NCBI GenBank assembly: GCA_037044905.1
Contig: JBAOKB010000024.1
Location: 992,001-1,056,000 of the forward strand
Source of the DNA: Hortaea werneckii
Lineage: Eukaryota > Ascomycota > Dothideomycetes > Mycosphaerellales > Teratosphaeriaceae
DNA: 64,000 nt
Reading direction: 5' to 3'
Shown here: in pieces, positions 11,882-23,129 of the stretch
How the letters are laid out: each line of letters opens with the position of its first letter
How positions within the stretch are numbered: the stretch's first letter is position 1
Program-made: the position numbers and the translations under genes
The notes under the pieces: model-generated
What the model saw: the letters and a program-made list of their open reading frames with translations, nothing else
Database searches by the model: none
What the model was told of the DNA's origin: nothing

Positions 11882-12818
11882 AACCGACAAGCGCCGATCT
11901 ACCGCATTTGCGGACGAGGCGATGGCAGCACGAGATCATGAGATGAAATGGTGTGACATTCATGGAAGGAGCGGTATTAAGGCGGGCTTTGCGGAGGGCT
12001 CCTTCCACTGCTTCTAGTCTACAGGCAACAAATCCGCACCACATACTCGCTTTGGCGAGCTTGGGAGGGTTGGTACGATGATGTTTATAAGAGTCGCTCA
12101 TTACCGAAGCTTCGGCGCAGAAGAAGAAAGCATGGGCGTGCGGGCTGACTGATGGTGCTTGTGTTTCTTCGTGAGAGGAGCCGGAGTAAAGCAGTATTCG
12201 GCTTTGCTTGTACTTACTTTTGCATGGGAGCAAGGAGACGGTGGATGCTTTGGATGATTGATAACGGTATACATGACTTCCTACTGTGCGCATCGATTTA
12301 CACGTGCCGTTGGGGATGGTGCGATTCGCGGCTTTGCCATGCGGCTGCGAGGAGGTGGCATAGGATCGGCCAGGCCCAGTCTTCCCGCTCTCGGATCTGA
12401 TGATAAGAAGATCCGAGCATCACAGCACCGATGGCTTGTGGGTCGAACCGACATGCATCGAGACGCGTCTTGTAGCGCTCACATACAAACCATTGACATG
12501 CTCATGGCGTCTTGGATGAGCCACATGATCTGATGCTCCTTTTCCAGCAGAACAATATCGCCCGGTCCCGGGAGCTCGTCTGCTCTTAGCGTGCCTGCAG
12601 TAGCGTTCTAGAGTCGGCCCACTAAACGGTAATCAAACCCTGCGCTAGTCCCAAAAGGGTGGACTCTCATCAGACCCTTTCTCAAAAATCAGGCCATGTT
12701 GTTCGCCGCTGTGGCTGCCGCTTTAAAGTTCCCCAAATCTCGCACGATAAGTGCAGCATCGTCTGTTGCCCAACCCCCTCTCGTCCACCAAACACACGTA
12801 GGCGTGTAGAGCGACAAC
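11882..12818. other. Intergenic, SRPK to ERG25
   Basis: About 940 bp. Only short open frames with no recognisable protein. It contains the 3' flank of the kinase and the promoter of ERG25. Confidence 0.5.
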
Positions 12819-13889
12819 ATGTCTCTCACCTACACCATGGACTCACTGTATGAAGCACCTTGAACAAAGACTCTCCGCCTGCCAGAGACATGTTACTGAC
12901 AAGATTCTGCAGCACCAACCCCAATTACACCGCGATTGCGGATGTCATGCTCCCGCACACGCAAAACACATTCTGGCATGAGTTCCACGAGGTCAGCAAG
13001 TCGACTCCTCAGCTCAACTACTTCGAAAAGCTATGGATGGCTTGGTACGCTTTCATTGGCAACGACGTCCTCGCGACTGGCATCATGAGTTTCCTCATGC
13101 ACGAGATTGTCTACTTCGGGAGGAGTTTGCCTTGGATGATCATCGACCGGATACCCGCTTTCAACAAGTACAAAATCCAGAACGTATGTTATACTCAAGA
13201 GAGGTCGCGGTCAAGGACAATATCACTAACAATTTCTTAAAGCAAAAGGTGCCCTCCGCGAAGGAGCAGTGGGACTGCGCAAAGCTCGTGCTGCTGAGCC
13301 ACTTCACAGTTGAGCTGCCGCAGATCTGGTTCTTCCATCCCATGGCGCAGTTTGTCGGCCTCGAAACGGGTGTGCCTTTCCCATCGCTTTGGACTATGGC
13401 CTACCAGATTGCCATTTTCTTTGTTCTCGAGGATACCTGGCACTACTGGTCGCACCGCGCGCTGCACTGGGGTCCGCTTTACAAGAACATTCACAAGATT
13501 CACCACCAATACTCTGCGCCCTTTGGTCTCGCTGCCGAATATGCTTCGCCACTCGAGGTGATGATCCTTGGCCTGGGCTCCGTTGGCCCGCCAATCCTCT
13601 GGTGCGCCGTGACCAAGGACCTGCACATCTTGACCATGTATGTGTGGATCGTGCTCCGTCTCTCCCAGGCCATCGACTCGCACTCTGGTTACGAATTCCC
13701 ATGGAGCTTGCACCACTTCCTGCCATTCTGGGCGGTGCCGACCACCACGACACTCACCACGAGAAGTTCATTGGCAACTACTCTAGCTCTTTCAGGTGGT
13801 GGGACTACGTCCTCGACACTGAGAGTGGCCCTGAAGCTGCTCAGCGGAGGCGTGAGAGGAAGATTGCGAAGGCGAAGAAGGCGCAGTAA
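12819..13889 (+). CDS. ERG25: C-4 methylsterol oxidase, with one frame break
   Basis: Exons 12819-12847, 12913-13183 and 13243-13889. The protein starts MSLTYTMDS and has the FA-hydroxylase histidine boxes HRALH, HKIHH and HHFLPFWA followed by ADHHD.HHEKF, plus several hydrophobic segments (for example VLATGIMSFLMHEIVYFG). It ends in KKAQ, a dilysine ER-retrieval type tail. The enzyme is a di-iron, ER-membrane sterol C-4 demethylase component of ergosterol synthesis. The frame breaks at ~13731-13736: HHFLPFWA is in one frame and GADHHD...KKAQ in the next, which fits one G missing from a GGG run. Conservation continues on both sides without a gap, so this is probably a sequence error. Taken literally, the third His box and C-terminus would be lost from a normally essential enzyme. 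Confidence 0.92.
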
Positions 13890-14677
13890 TGATTTGCGCT
13901 TTTGTGTACTTTACACGGCTGGCAGCGTGGTTAGTCGAGGTTTGGTTTAAGGCGAACGGCTTATTTGAGCGTTCTTTGAGATCATGCAGGAAGCGATTGG
14001 CTACTACACATTCAACGGAGTTGCGGTGTTTGCATAGCGAGCCTCTCAGCAGGCCGCACACGGCAACGAGCTATTGATAGAAAGCGCCAACGGCAGAATA
14101 TTAAGACGAAATAATCTACACCATTGTAGATTCGTTCTCGGTGGGCCAGCGCCTCCTTTTCCGACAGTGATTTGCCATCTTTCTCCCGAATCTTAGGCAT
14201 GTCGCCCGGCATTTCGTAGAGCTGTCGCTTATTCCCGTCGACCTCGCTCGCGAAGGTAGTCGGCGTAAGAGGCGACAAAAAGGAAGACCGGTTGCTATTG
14301 CATATAACTCCGCTGTTGGAGCTTTTTCGCTCTAGACCTCCCTATATGTGTGCCTTTACTTAACAATACTGCCTCGGAAAATAACAATGAGATGCGTATT
14401 GGCGAGCCAGGTTCGGTTATCATTTTGCAATGCTTATAGCAAGTTTAGACTGTAAATGTCGTGTCTAGAGACCGCTATCATTTGACCTGGCAGTCTAGCG
14501 CTCGGTCCAGAACGCAGGTTTAATATATGAAATAACGTCATATTGTTGCTTCTTTTTAGCCTTCGGTCCAAGAGCTTACCACTTAACACTGCGCGCAAGC
14601 TTTAAACTCTTGATTAATCCATCTTACCATTGCAGTGCTCAGGCTAGGTGATGGGGTTTCGCCGATCGTAAAACAGC
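13890..14677. other. Intergenic, ERG25 to NCA2, with repeat copy B
   Basis: About 790 bp. It carries repeat copy B (14320-14451). No other supported feature. Confidence 0.5.
14320..14451 (+). repeat. Dispersed repeat, copy B
   Basis: Second copy of the element at 2703-2809, same orientation, 11.6 kb away. Shared blocks include AGCTTTTTCGCTCT at the 5' end and TATAGCAAGTTTAGACT at the 3' end. It has an extra ~25 bases before the last block. It is non-coding and lies between ERG25 and NCA2. Confidence 0.8.
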
Positions 14678-16695
14678 ATGTCCTTCGTGCTCGATCAAGT
14701 GCGTCGCATTGACGCACAGCTCGATCGCGTGCAGCTCGCCAACTTACCCTCCGCGACCTCTCCCAGTGCCCCCAAGAGCTTCGCGACACCCGACGAGCAC
14801 GATGTGCAACCGTCTGCTCGTATCGTCGCATTGCAAACGTCCATCCGCGGTCTGACGCCCAGTGCCTCGAACCACCGAGCACTGCTTCGCCCCGAACAGA
14901 TTCAAGTCCTCTTGTCAGCCCTTTCGCCTGACTCGCAAACATCACGAGCTGCTCCGAGGAGTCTAGAACGGGCAAAGAGCCTTACGAGACCGAGCTCGAA
15001 TGGCTGGTGGTATCAAAAGCAACTGCTCAGGCATACGGGCATGTCCTTAAGGGCATACTGGACCAGACCCTCACGATCGCAGACGACCTGTGGTATTGGG
15101 ATGAGACGCTAGGCTCGAGGAAGTACAGTGCGCTGTACGCGTTACAGATTTCTCCTTTCCAATTTTGGCACTGGTCGAGCTCCTTGTGGGACGATGTCAA
15201 GGCACGGAGCAGCACTTTCAACGTGAGAGAGGCAGGGGAAGATGCGAGGGATACAATTGGACAGCGATGGCAGCAGTTCTATGGTCTTGTGAGGCAAGTG
15301 GTGCGCGAGCGCAGCGTGGCTGAGGTTCAAAAACATGTCCTGAGCCCCGTGACACGATTACGAGGTGAGATAAGGCAGAAGCAGGCTGCGCTCAAGAAGA
15401 TACAGTTGCGCCATGCAAACGCGTTGGGTGTCTTGCTGGGCGAGGGTCTTGCGAATGAAAGTGTGCATGGAGGCGCACTCGCCACCCCGAAGGGCCAGCA
15501 CAGATGGAAGGGCTCAGTAGCACGGAATGTGGCTCTCATGGAGGCTGTCCTCGCCAAGGTCAATGATGTCTCCACGCCGGTCGACAAGTTCGATGCTGCT
15601 ATTGCGCAGCTGACCAACGAGGACGCAATGTATGGCGCTGAGATATACGATCAATCGGATCTGGAGGGCGGTGACATTTCTATTCAGCCCCAAGCCGTGG
15701 CTGAGCGCCTTGATAGAGTACTTGCTATGGGTCTCCCGCAATACACCTCGTCGGCTGTAGCGCTGGTCAGCCAACACGGCAAGCCCTCGCGCCTCGTTCG
15801 GTACTGGCTTCCCGTCACGGTCGGTGTACTTTCATCAAGCACTATCCTTCGCATCCTGGTCAACAGGCAGGCGGAGATTGTGCAGTGGGTACGGGAGCTT
15901 GGCGCGACCATCGTTGACTTCTGGCACAACTGGGTGGTGGAGCCCACGCGCAAGGTGATCCGTACAATAAGACATGACGAAGGCAGCGAGGTCAGCATAA
16001 TGTCGAAGCGATCACTGGAAGGCGACAGAGATAGCCTGGAGCGCATGGTCGTCGACTTCGCCATTGACAATCCCGCAGACGCTGCGGGTGCAGGTAGCAA
16101 GCTGACAGAGAATGAAATCGCGGACATCCGAGCAAAGATCAGGGAAGGCGATCTGACTCCTGTTCTGAAAGCATATGAGAGAGACCTGGCATCACCGCTG
16201 ATGGGGTCGTTGCGGGGCAACCTCATCCGAGCGCTGCTTATCCAGATTCAGAAGACAAAGGTCGATGTGGAAGTGGCAATGGGTGGCATCGACTCCCTGC
16301 TTAAATCACAAGAGCTGGTATTTGGCTTCGTCGGCCTGACACCAGGTATCCTGGTCACCTACTTTGCCCTGCACTACCTTAGCTCGTCGTTCACGGAGAA
16401 GCGAGGCTCGAAGGCTCGCAAGCAGGGCAAGATGCTGCGCCAGCTTCGCAACATCGACCGCATCTTGACCAACAGTCACCCGACCGAGTACGGCGAGCTG
16501 TTCTACAAGGACCAGGGCCTGTTGCTATGCGAGGTGCATGTGCTTCGGCAGGCTGCTGAAAAGGCAATGCCAAGCCAAATCTTCAAAGAGTTCAGTGAAG
16601 ATGCTGAGGACCTTTGTGATGTCAGGATAGGCGCTGAGAGGCAGCAGCAGACGGCCTCACGGATTCGGTGGGCATACGCAAAGTACTTGTCATAG
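14678..16695 (+). CDS. NCA2: Nca2-like mitochondrial membrane protein, with one frame break
   Basis: About 670 aa after bridging one frame break. The N-terminal frame starts MSFVLDQVRRIDAQLDRVQL. The rest continues from ~14940 as TGKEPYETELEWLVVSKATAQ and runs to 16695. Nca2 features: DDLWYWDETLGS, SPFQFWHWSSSLWDDVK, two membrane segments (YWLPVTVGVLSSSTILRILV and ELVFGFVGLTPGILVTYFAL) and the C-terminal GLLLCEVHVLR region. In yeast Nca2 is a mitochondrial outer-membrane protein that influences expression of the ATP synthase subunits Atp6/Atp8. The shift lies within 14921-14932, where one base seems missing (for example PGLANITS in place of PDSQTS). The 35-bp alternative intron is too short to be credible. 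Confidence 0.85.
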
Positions 16696-17275
16696 CTGAG
16701 AGCATGCAGTACAGGTGAAGGCGAACATGACGGGATTGTGTAGGCAGCGATATACCCAGGTTTCTTGACTTGTGGCGCAGCACGGGAAAGGCATATGTAC
16801 ATTCAGAAAATCAAAAAGTTAAAGTCATATTCAGCGTTTATTTCGAATAGCAAAAGCTCGAAACAATCAAGGTCCAGGATCTGTTCGCAAGCGATTCAAT
16901 CATCATTGCCGTCTTCATACACTAAGATGAAACCCCAAGCCACTCGGCGCTAACGAACCCGCCCCCGACATCACACCCAACGAGGGGAGCGGGCTGCCTC
17001 GACTGACCAACACGTTGTGCTGGCCCTAGCAAGCCAACATCACCACTACACCACCATAACAACAACAAAGCAGAGCGATTGCCGACGGCGCAAGCAGCCT
17101 GTTGTAATTCACCCCTTTCTTGATCGCTTTCCTAATCCCGGGTAGCTGGTCAGTCGCCAAACGCCTGCGATCCGCTCGAACAAAGCGACACGCCTCGGCA
17201 AGCCGAACAACCACGAGACGCTTTAGGCCGGCGAACGCCTCGAGGGACTGCGGCCACGCATAACGCTCTCGCAGA
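16696..17275. other. Intergenic, NCA2 to SEC4
   Basis: About 580 bp with no supported coding. Contains the promoter and leader of the Rab gene. Confidence 0.5.
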
Positions 17276-17965
17276 ATGGCGGGGACACGCAACTATGATT
17301 TCCTTATCAAGCTCCTGCTCATTGGCGACTCGGGCGTAGGGAAATCTTGCTGCCTGCTGCGCTTCAGCGAGGACTCCTTCACACCTTCCTTCATCACCAC
17401 GATCGGTATAGACTTCAAGATCCGGACTATCGAGCTCGACGGGAAGAGGGTGAAGCTGCAAATATGGGATACCGCGGGGCAAGAGCGGTTCAGGACGATC
17501 ACGACGGCGTACTACCGGGGCGCTATGGGCATATTGCTGGTATACGATGTTACAGATGAGCGTAGCTTCAACAGTGAGTACCTCGCGCAGATTTGCTGGC
17601 CGCTGGGCGGAAAAGACTGACATCGCGATCCGCAGACATTCGAACATGGTTCTCTAACGTCGAACAACATGCAACCGAGGGCGTGAACAAGATCCTCATC
17701 GGTAACAAGTGTGACTGGGAAGAGAAGCGCGTCATCTCCACCGAGCAAGGGCAAGCGTTAGCAGACGAGCTGGGTATCCCGTTCATGGAAGTCAGTGCGA
17801 AGAGCAACATCAATGTTGAGAAGGCATTCTTCAGTCTTGCGAGCGACATCAAGAAACGGATCGTGGACACGCAACAACCGCAGCAGCAGAGCCAGCAGTC
17901 CGGCGTTAATGTCGGTGCTGGCGTTGGGAAACGCCGGTGGCGGGATGGGCAAGAACTGCTGCTAA
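17276..17965 (+). CDS. SEC4: Sec4/Rab8-type GTPase, with C-terminal frame break
   Basis: Exons 17276-17573 and 17636-17965. Rab motifs: GDSGVGKS (P loop), TTIGIDFKIRTIEL (effector loop), WDTAGQERF, GNKCDWE and SAK. The closest fit is the Sec4/Ypt2/Rab8 group, which directs exocytic vesicles to the plasma membrane. The frame breaks at 17923-17935: the upstream frame reads GVNVGAGVG, and the next frame reads NAGGGMGKNCC and a stop at 17963-17965. That di-cysteine end is the expected geranylgeranylation signal. In the uncorrected frame the protein runs on ~50 unrelated residues and has no prenylation cysteines. One extra base in GGGAAA explains it. ATG 17276 is the standard family start. Confidence 0.93.
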
Positions 17966-18741
17966 AGGAAGGGGGCAGCTGCGCTATCCTGTACAAGTCT
18001 GGCCTTTCACACTTACAGAAAGCCATCTGCGGCAGATTGCTTTCCGCGGACGTGGACACAGTTGGGCGTTTTTGGCGTTTAGAGACGAGGTTGCCGAGCA
18101 GGCGGTTTATTTGAAGCACTATTGTACAGACGTATTGCATACAGCCTTCTATTTCGGATCACTCTGTAAGGCACCAGCTTGCCTGAGTCGGCTTTGGAGG
18201 CAGTGAGTACTCAATTTGCTGGGAGTTGCATAGAGCGTGACAAAATGCGGAAAGCTGCTCGCAATTGTGTTAGCTGGTATTAGAGAGGAAGCAGACGAGA
18301 TGAATTTAAAGAGGCCGATGGCGATGCTGGAACAGTTGCATTTCAGACTGACGAGTGTTTGAAGGCCAATCAGCCTTGCCGAGCACCGAACGCCTTTTGC
18401 CGGCGTGTTATTATATGGTTATATGGAACTTTTGAGGGAGCAATTCAAGACCTCCATGCAGCAACCGATTTCACGATTGATAGACCTCAGTTCATGCACC
18501 CCAAGGCCAGCTTACAATGGAACCAACTGCTCTATGATCGGCTTCGAAGCAGATTGAGAAAGCACAGTTGAGGCACAACGCATCTAATGTGGACAGGAAA
18601 TAAGGCAGCACTCAATTCTTGGGTATCTGGATCCTGCAAGCCTCTCCGAAACGCCACGCCTCGCTCATATCCCGCATGTTCACGTGCTGATGTTCATAGC
18701 ATTTCCACTCATCGTTTCGTGACTGTCAAATCGCTCGTCGC
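17966..18741. other. Intergenic, SEC4 to TMA7 (convergent)
   Basis: About 780 bp of 3' flanks. Small open frames look like chance. Confidence 0.5.
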
Positions 18742-19050
18742 TTATTTCTTGCCGCTCTTCTTGATACCCCCGGTGGTAAGAGGTCCTTTCCCGCCAGCCT
18801 TCTTGGCCATTTCTTCTCTCGCCTTCTTGTCTATGCAATCGTGTTAGATGAGAGTGCAGTAGGGCACATGACAAGGCGCTTACCAGCAGCCTGCTTGGCC
18901 TTGAAAGCCTTGTCGTCCTCGTCCTCCTCGGTCTGCTTCTTCTTGGGCTTCTTGTTGTGGATCGGATTCGTTCCGCCTACAGGATAGGTCAGCCTGCAAT
19001 CTCTGGTCGTCGGTAGGTAATGGCAACATACTGCCCTGTCCGGAAGGCAT
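18742..19050 (-). CDS. TMA7: Translation machinery-associated protein 7
   Basis: A 66-aa protein in three exons: 19050-19032, 18976-18884 and 18830-18742, with GTATGT and GTAAGC donors and matching phases. It starts MPSGQG, is Lys-rich (NKKPKKKQTEEDEDDKAFKA) and ends GKGPLTTGGIKKSGKK. This closely matches the conserved Tma7/CCDC72 family, whose human and yeast members are ~64 aa and end GKGPL.TGGIKKSGKK. Tma7 co-purifies with ribosomes, and its exact role is unclear. The gene is too small and too split to appear as a long ORF. It is intact and divergent from UBP16. Confidence 0.93.
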
Positions 19051-19423
19051 GTTGGCGACTGAATGCTATTCCCTTGCGTGGATTCTCAGCTGAAGCTCCG
19101 CGAGATCGGATTGCAGAAAGATACGTGAAGCCTGGATCTCTTGGCGCTCGGGTTTAGCTATCGGGTTCGAGCGGGTGAATGCCGCTTGACGACTTATGCC
19201 CGTCCGGCACCAAGACTCCTAGTTCGCCTTACATTGCGATCCCGGCTCTTGGACCGGCGCTGACATCGTGGAGAACACTACTTGGTTGCCCGCTCGCTAT
19301 GGAGCACAGGTGTGGAATTGGATCGCGAGCGCCTTTACAACAGCCACACTGGCACCCCAGGCAGCCTACCGTCAACGTGAAACGGCCCTCATAGCAGTAG
19401 CCGGTACTGGACCGACGAGGAGA
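19051..19423. promoter_or_regulatory. Divergent promoter region, TMA7/UBP16
   Basis: Separates the TMA7 start (minus) from the first in-frame ATG of UBP16. The UBP16 frame is open for ~155 bases upstream of that ATG but has no ATG there. Confidence 0.45.
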
Positions 19424-21303
19424 ATGCCGGAGAAGCCACTGACGGTAGCGACGTATGCTGCCGGAGCGTCTCTGGCGGCCATCACCTTGGTCTACGTGTT
19501 TGGACCTACGTACTTCCTTGATGACGACGCAGCCAACAGCTCCAAATCGAGCCGAAAGAAGGGTGTCGTCGGGCTGGTCAACCCCGCCAACGATTGCTTC
19601 CTCAATTCAGTATTGCAGGCTCTAGCAGGCCTTCCCGAGTTGAGACTGTATCTCATCAAGGAGACACACACGCGTAAATTAGATGGTGCAGAGCTATACA
19701 GAGATCTTGGTGCTGCCTTAGAAGAACAAAAGAAAGAAGGCGTTGGAAAACAGGAACCCGAATGGAAGCTACTGGGCCTGCAACAAGGTCGTATCACGGC
19801 TAGCTTGAAGCAGATACTGGATGCCTCAATGAAAGGCCGATCTACAAGAAGACGATCAGTGCGCAACAATTCGTTCGAGCTGTTGAGGAGACGTTCCGAA
19901 CAAGAATCAACAGAACGCAGCAAGATGCGCAGGAGTTCCTGCAGGTGGTCGCCGAAAGACTGGCAGATGAGCATACTGCAGCACTAAGAGTGCGGAGACA
20001 GGCGAAGCGCAGACAGCTGAATGTTGAAGCTGCCAAAGCAGGTCTTTCGGGAAATAGCACCCCTGAGGTGCCTGCGTCTGAAGAAGTGAGGCCAAAAGAC
20101 AGCAAACTTGACCTGCCGCAGCACGAAATCGCATCGCCCGAACTCTTGTCGTCTATTGAACAGCAACCCGATGCCGCTCTCTTTCCATTGGAAGGCAAGC
20201 TGGAATCGCAAGTGGAGTGTTCGCATTGTCGCTTCAAGCCCAAGCCGTCAGTGTCGTCCTTCGTCAGTTTGACCCTGCATGTACCGCACCAGTCGAATTC
20301 GACAACACTCAATGCTTGCTTCGACGGCCTTTTAAAGGTCGAGCGCATCGACGACTTCATCTGCGAAAAGTGTCGGCTCGAACACGCAGTAACCTTTAAC
20401 GAACGTCAGCTGGCGAAGTCTAATATTCCCCAGGAGCAGCGGGCGACACTCGAAGCTGACTGTGCTAAGCTGCGTGCGGCCCTAGCAGACGACCCGGAGA
20501 AGCCACCAGAGGGCGTGACATTACCTGATACTTCTTTAGCGCCCAAACGGCAAATCACCAGGCACACCAGGATCTCATCTTTCCCGCGAATCTTAGCCGT
20601 ACATCTCAGTCGATCGGTCTGGGACCCACATTCAAGCTCGTCGAAGAACATGGCGAAAGTCTCGTTTCCGGAGACCCTACCACTTGGAGGTCTTCTTGAC
20701 AGGAAAACCTATCAGTTGCGAAGCGTCGTCACGCACAAGGGTGGCCACAACAGCGGTCATTACGAAACTTTCAGAAGGCAGTTTCTCAATCCTCCCATAT
20801 CAACACCAACGACGATGGGTACCGAAGGGCTTTACAGCGGACGAGGTACACCGATATCTAGCCCGGGCGTGTCAGCCGCACCCAGCCCTCGCCTGAAGCC
20901 CAAGTTTTCACGGGACGTCTTGGGCGACAGTCAGTCTTCGAATGGTGGGCTTTCACCGCTTTCCGAAGATTCACCTTCAAGCTCTGCTGCATCTACCCGG
21001 TCGGGACAAACGTCCCTGCCCGAGAGAAGAAAGCCAGCACCCACGAGTGTGCCTCTGGATGCCATACCGACTCCTGGTCTCCCTCCTCTGCCGGCGGAGA
21101 GGGAATCGTCTGACGAGCCAAGGCGCCAATCAAGCGTTGCGCGAGCTATGAATCACCTTCCTATCCGTAAGCGCAAGCCGCATGACCGTTGGTGGCGTAT
21201 TAGCGATGACAAGGTAAAGGAATGCAAGACCAGCGACGTGCTTGGCTCGCAGAGAGAAGTTTACCTCCTTTTCTATGAGATCTTGGATGACCCGTCAGCA
21301 TGA
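19424..21303 (+). CDS. UBP16: Ubp16-like ubiquitin hydrolase, with one frame break
   Basis: About 626 aa from ATG 19424. An N-terminal membrane segment (AAGASLAAITLVYVFGPTYF) resembles the anchor of yeast Ubp16 and human USP30 on the mitochondrial outer membrane. The Cys box is GLVNPANDCFLNSVLQAL; its NDC differs from the common GNTC, but the catalytic Cys and Asn are present. QQDAQEFLQ follows, then a zinc-type pair (VECSHC and CEKC), and the His box GGHNSGHYE. A Ser/Pro-rich insert precedes the C-terminal HDRWWRISDDKV. The frame breaks at ~19823-19827 between SLKQILDA and NERPIYKKTISAQQF; one C missing from a CCC run restores it. The role is removal of ubiquitin from substrates, probably at mitochondria (inferred from family). 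Confidence 0.9.
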
Positions 21304-21735
21304 TGTCTGGCGATTCGTTTTGTGTCATTAGCGAGGCGTTTGATTTTGGAAGTTGTTTTTTTTTTTTTTTGGTTTTCAGTGTACATAGGGGTTATGCAAC
21401 GGGATGTGTGTCAATACTTTAACATCTGATCAAAGGTCTATTATGACCGTTTTATTTCCTCTCATCCATTCCTTCGCGATCAGATGATGGAGTCGAATTT
21501 CATGCATGCAGGCGATCTAAGCTAGTGGAGAACTTGGTGGAGCTGGAGTTCGGTACTTCGAAGCGGGACGCTAAATTGTACAAGGTACATATTTTGTCAA
21601 GACAACCAGAGGGATCGTATGTCTCCACGATTCAGTATTGGGAGACACCAAGCGTACAGAAAGTCCCGGGCTATAGGGAGATAAAGCCATAAGAAACTCG
21701 GAACGAGATCAAGCCACATCCCTGAGATAAGGAAG
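21304..21735. other. Intergenic, UBP16 to NAD(P)-binding gene
   Basis: About 430 bp, with a 15-base poly-T run at 21356-21370 just downstream of UBP16. Nothing else recognised. Confidence 0.5.
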
Positions 21736-22750
21736 ATGCAAATCGCAGTCCTAGGACCAGCAGGCTTCGGCGGCTCCAATGTCTGCGTCGAGCTCTTAAA
21801 CCGTGGTCACAATCTCACAGGCATCTCACGCAACCCGGAAAAGGTTGGGAAACACGATCGATTCCGGCCGTACCCTCTAGATCTGCTCACGGCATCCATT
21901 GCACAACTCATCGAGGCATTTGAGGGGCAAGATGCAGTGGTGAACGCATTCAACCCTCCTGGAGGGCCGTATATGTATCGTAAGACACTCCATTCATCGA
22001 GTCAATCACTACGAACCCTGTCTCCTCTCCACCGCGCGAAAAGAAAAAGCTAACAAGATCACCAGGGGACTTTCTCGAGACCACTCGCCGCCTCGTCGTT
22101 GCGGCGAAAGCGGCCAAAGTCCCCTACTTCATCATGATCGGCGGCACTGGATCCCTCTACCTTGGCGAGAAAGAAGATCCGCACGCGACCTGCGCGGATA
22201 GCAGGGAATTCTGGCTCGCCTACCGCCGAGGCGTCGCGGACTCGGAAGCAGCTACCTACCACATGGAAGAACGGCTGGGATTCGACAGCCCCATGGCGAA
22301 AGGCATGCGGGCATACCGCCAGGCACGACTTGCACTGTTAGCTGGGAAAGCCAGCGAGACTGAGCTCCAGACGATCAAAGATGCCGAGGATCCTGTCAAA
22401 AACGGTCCCAACCCGGTCCCGGATTTGCCTCTCGCGGCTCGAGCCAGTTTCCAATGTTTGACGGAAACGACTCGTTCCGCTGGTCCTTTGTCAGTCCGCC
22501 GGGCATGTACCGGCCAGGCCCGCGGACGGGGAAGTACGAGGTGCATCGGGACATTGCTCCTCTGATTGACGGGCCACCCAGCACCGCGCCTAACAGGTAC
22601 GAAGGACGTCTAGGCGGGATCACGGCGGCGGACCTTGGCGTCGCCATTGCGGACGAAGTCGAGAAGCAGGAGAAAGTCGGTTGGCACTGGAGTGCAACGG
22701 CCGAGTTGTTGGAGGATCAGGCCGTGGGTTCTTATGTGACGTTGTCATGA
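21736..22750 (+). CDS. NAD(P)-binding (NmrA/atypical SDR) protein, with one frame break
   Basis: Exons 21736-21979 and 22066-22750 (CTAAC branch site in the intron), ~310 aa. The N-terminal Rossmann motif is AVLGPAGFGGSNVCVELLNRGH, followed by RNPEK and DAVVNAF. Exon 2 starts DFLETTRRLVVAAKAAKVPYF and continues MIGGTGSLYLG, typical of the NmrA-like/atypical SDR group. The C-terminal half (FRWSFVSPPGMYRPG.RTGKYEV and ITAADLGVAIADEVE) is in another frame. The break is at ~22441-22450; one C missing from GCCAG would give RAQFPMFDGND. The family binds NAD(P)(H). The substrate, or whether it is catalytic, is unknown. Confidence 0.82.
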
Positions 22751-23129
22751 GGAGTATTTTGTTGGCAAAGAGAGCCATTTTAGAAAAATTATAAAAATAA
22801 AAAGTAAATATAAGGGATTTTCCAAAAGCGTTAAGTACTAGAACGTTCCCGTTCTGATCCAATCACACCTGTCTTGGAAAACGTCCTTGATAACAAATCT
22901 TTCTCCGTGGGTATCGTCAAAAAGTATAAATAACAGCAGAGAAGCTCATTTCGAAAGGAAAAGAACAGAAAAGTCCCACGCTATGCATAAATGTCGTGCC
23001 GTCAATCTGCCCTCCCCTTCAAAAAATCGTATTACACTTCTTCTCACAAACCACTTTCACCAAAGGTTTTTCGTTCTGGACGATACCACAGCTAGAGCAT
23101 TCCGAATGAAGAGCTTGGGTCTGGATTTT
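22751..23129. other. Convergent 3' intergenic region
   Basis: About 380 bp, AT-rich, between two convergent 3' ends. No coding or RNA gene seen. Confidence 0.5.
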
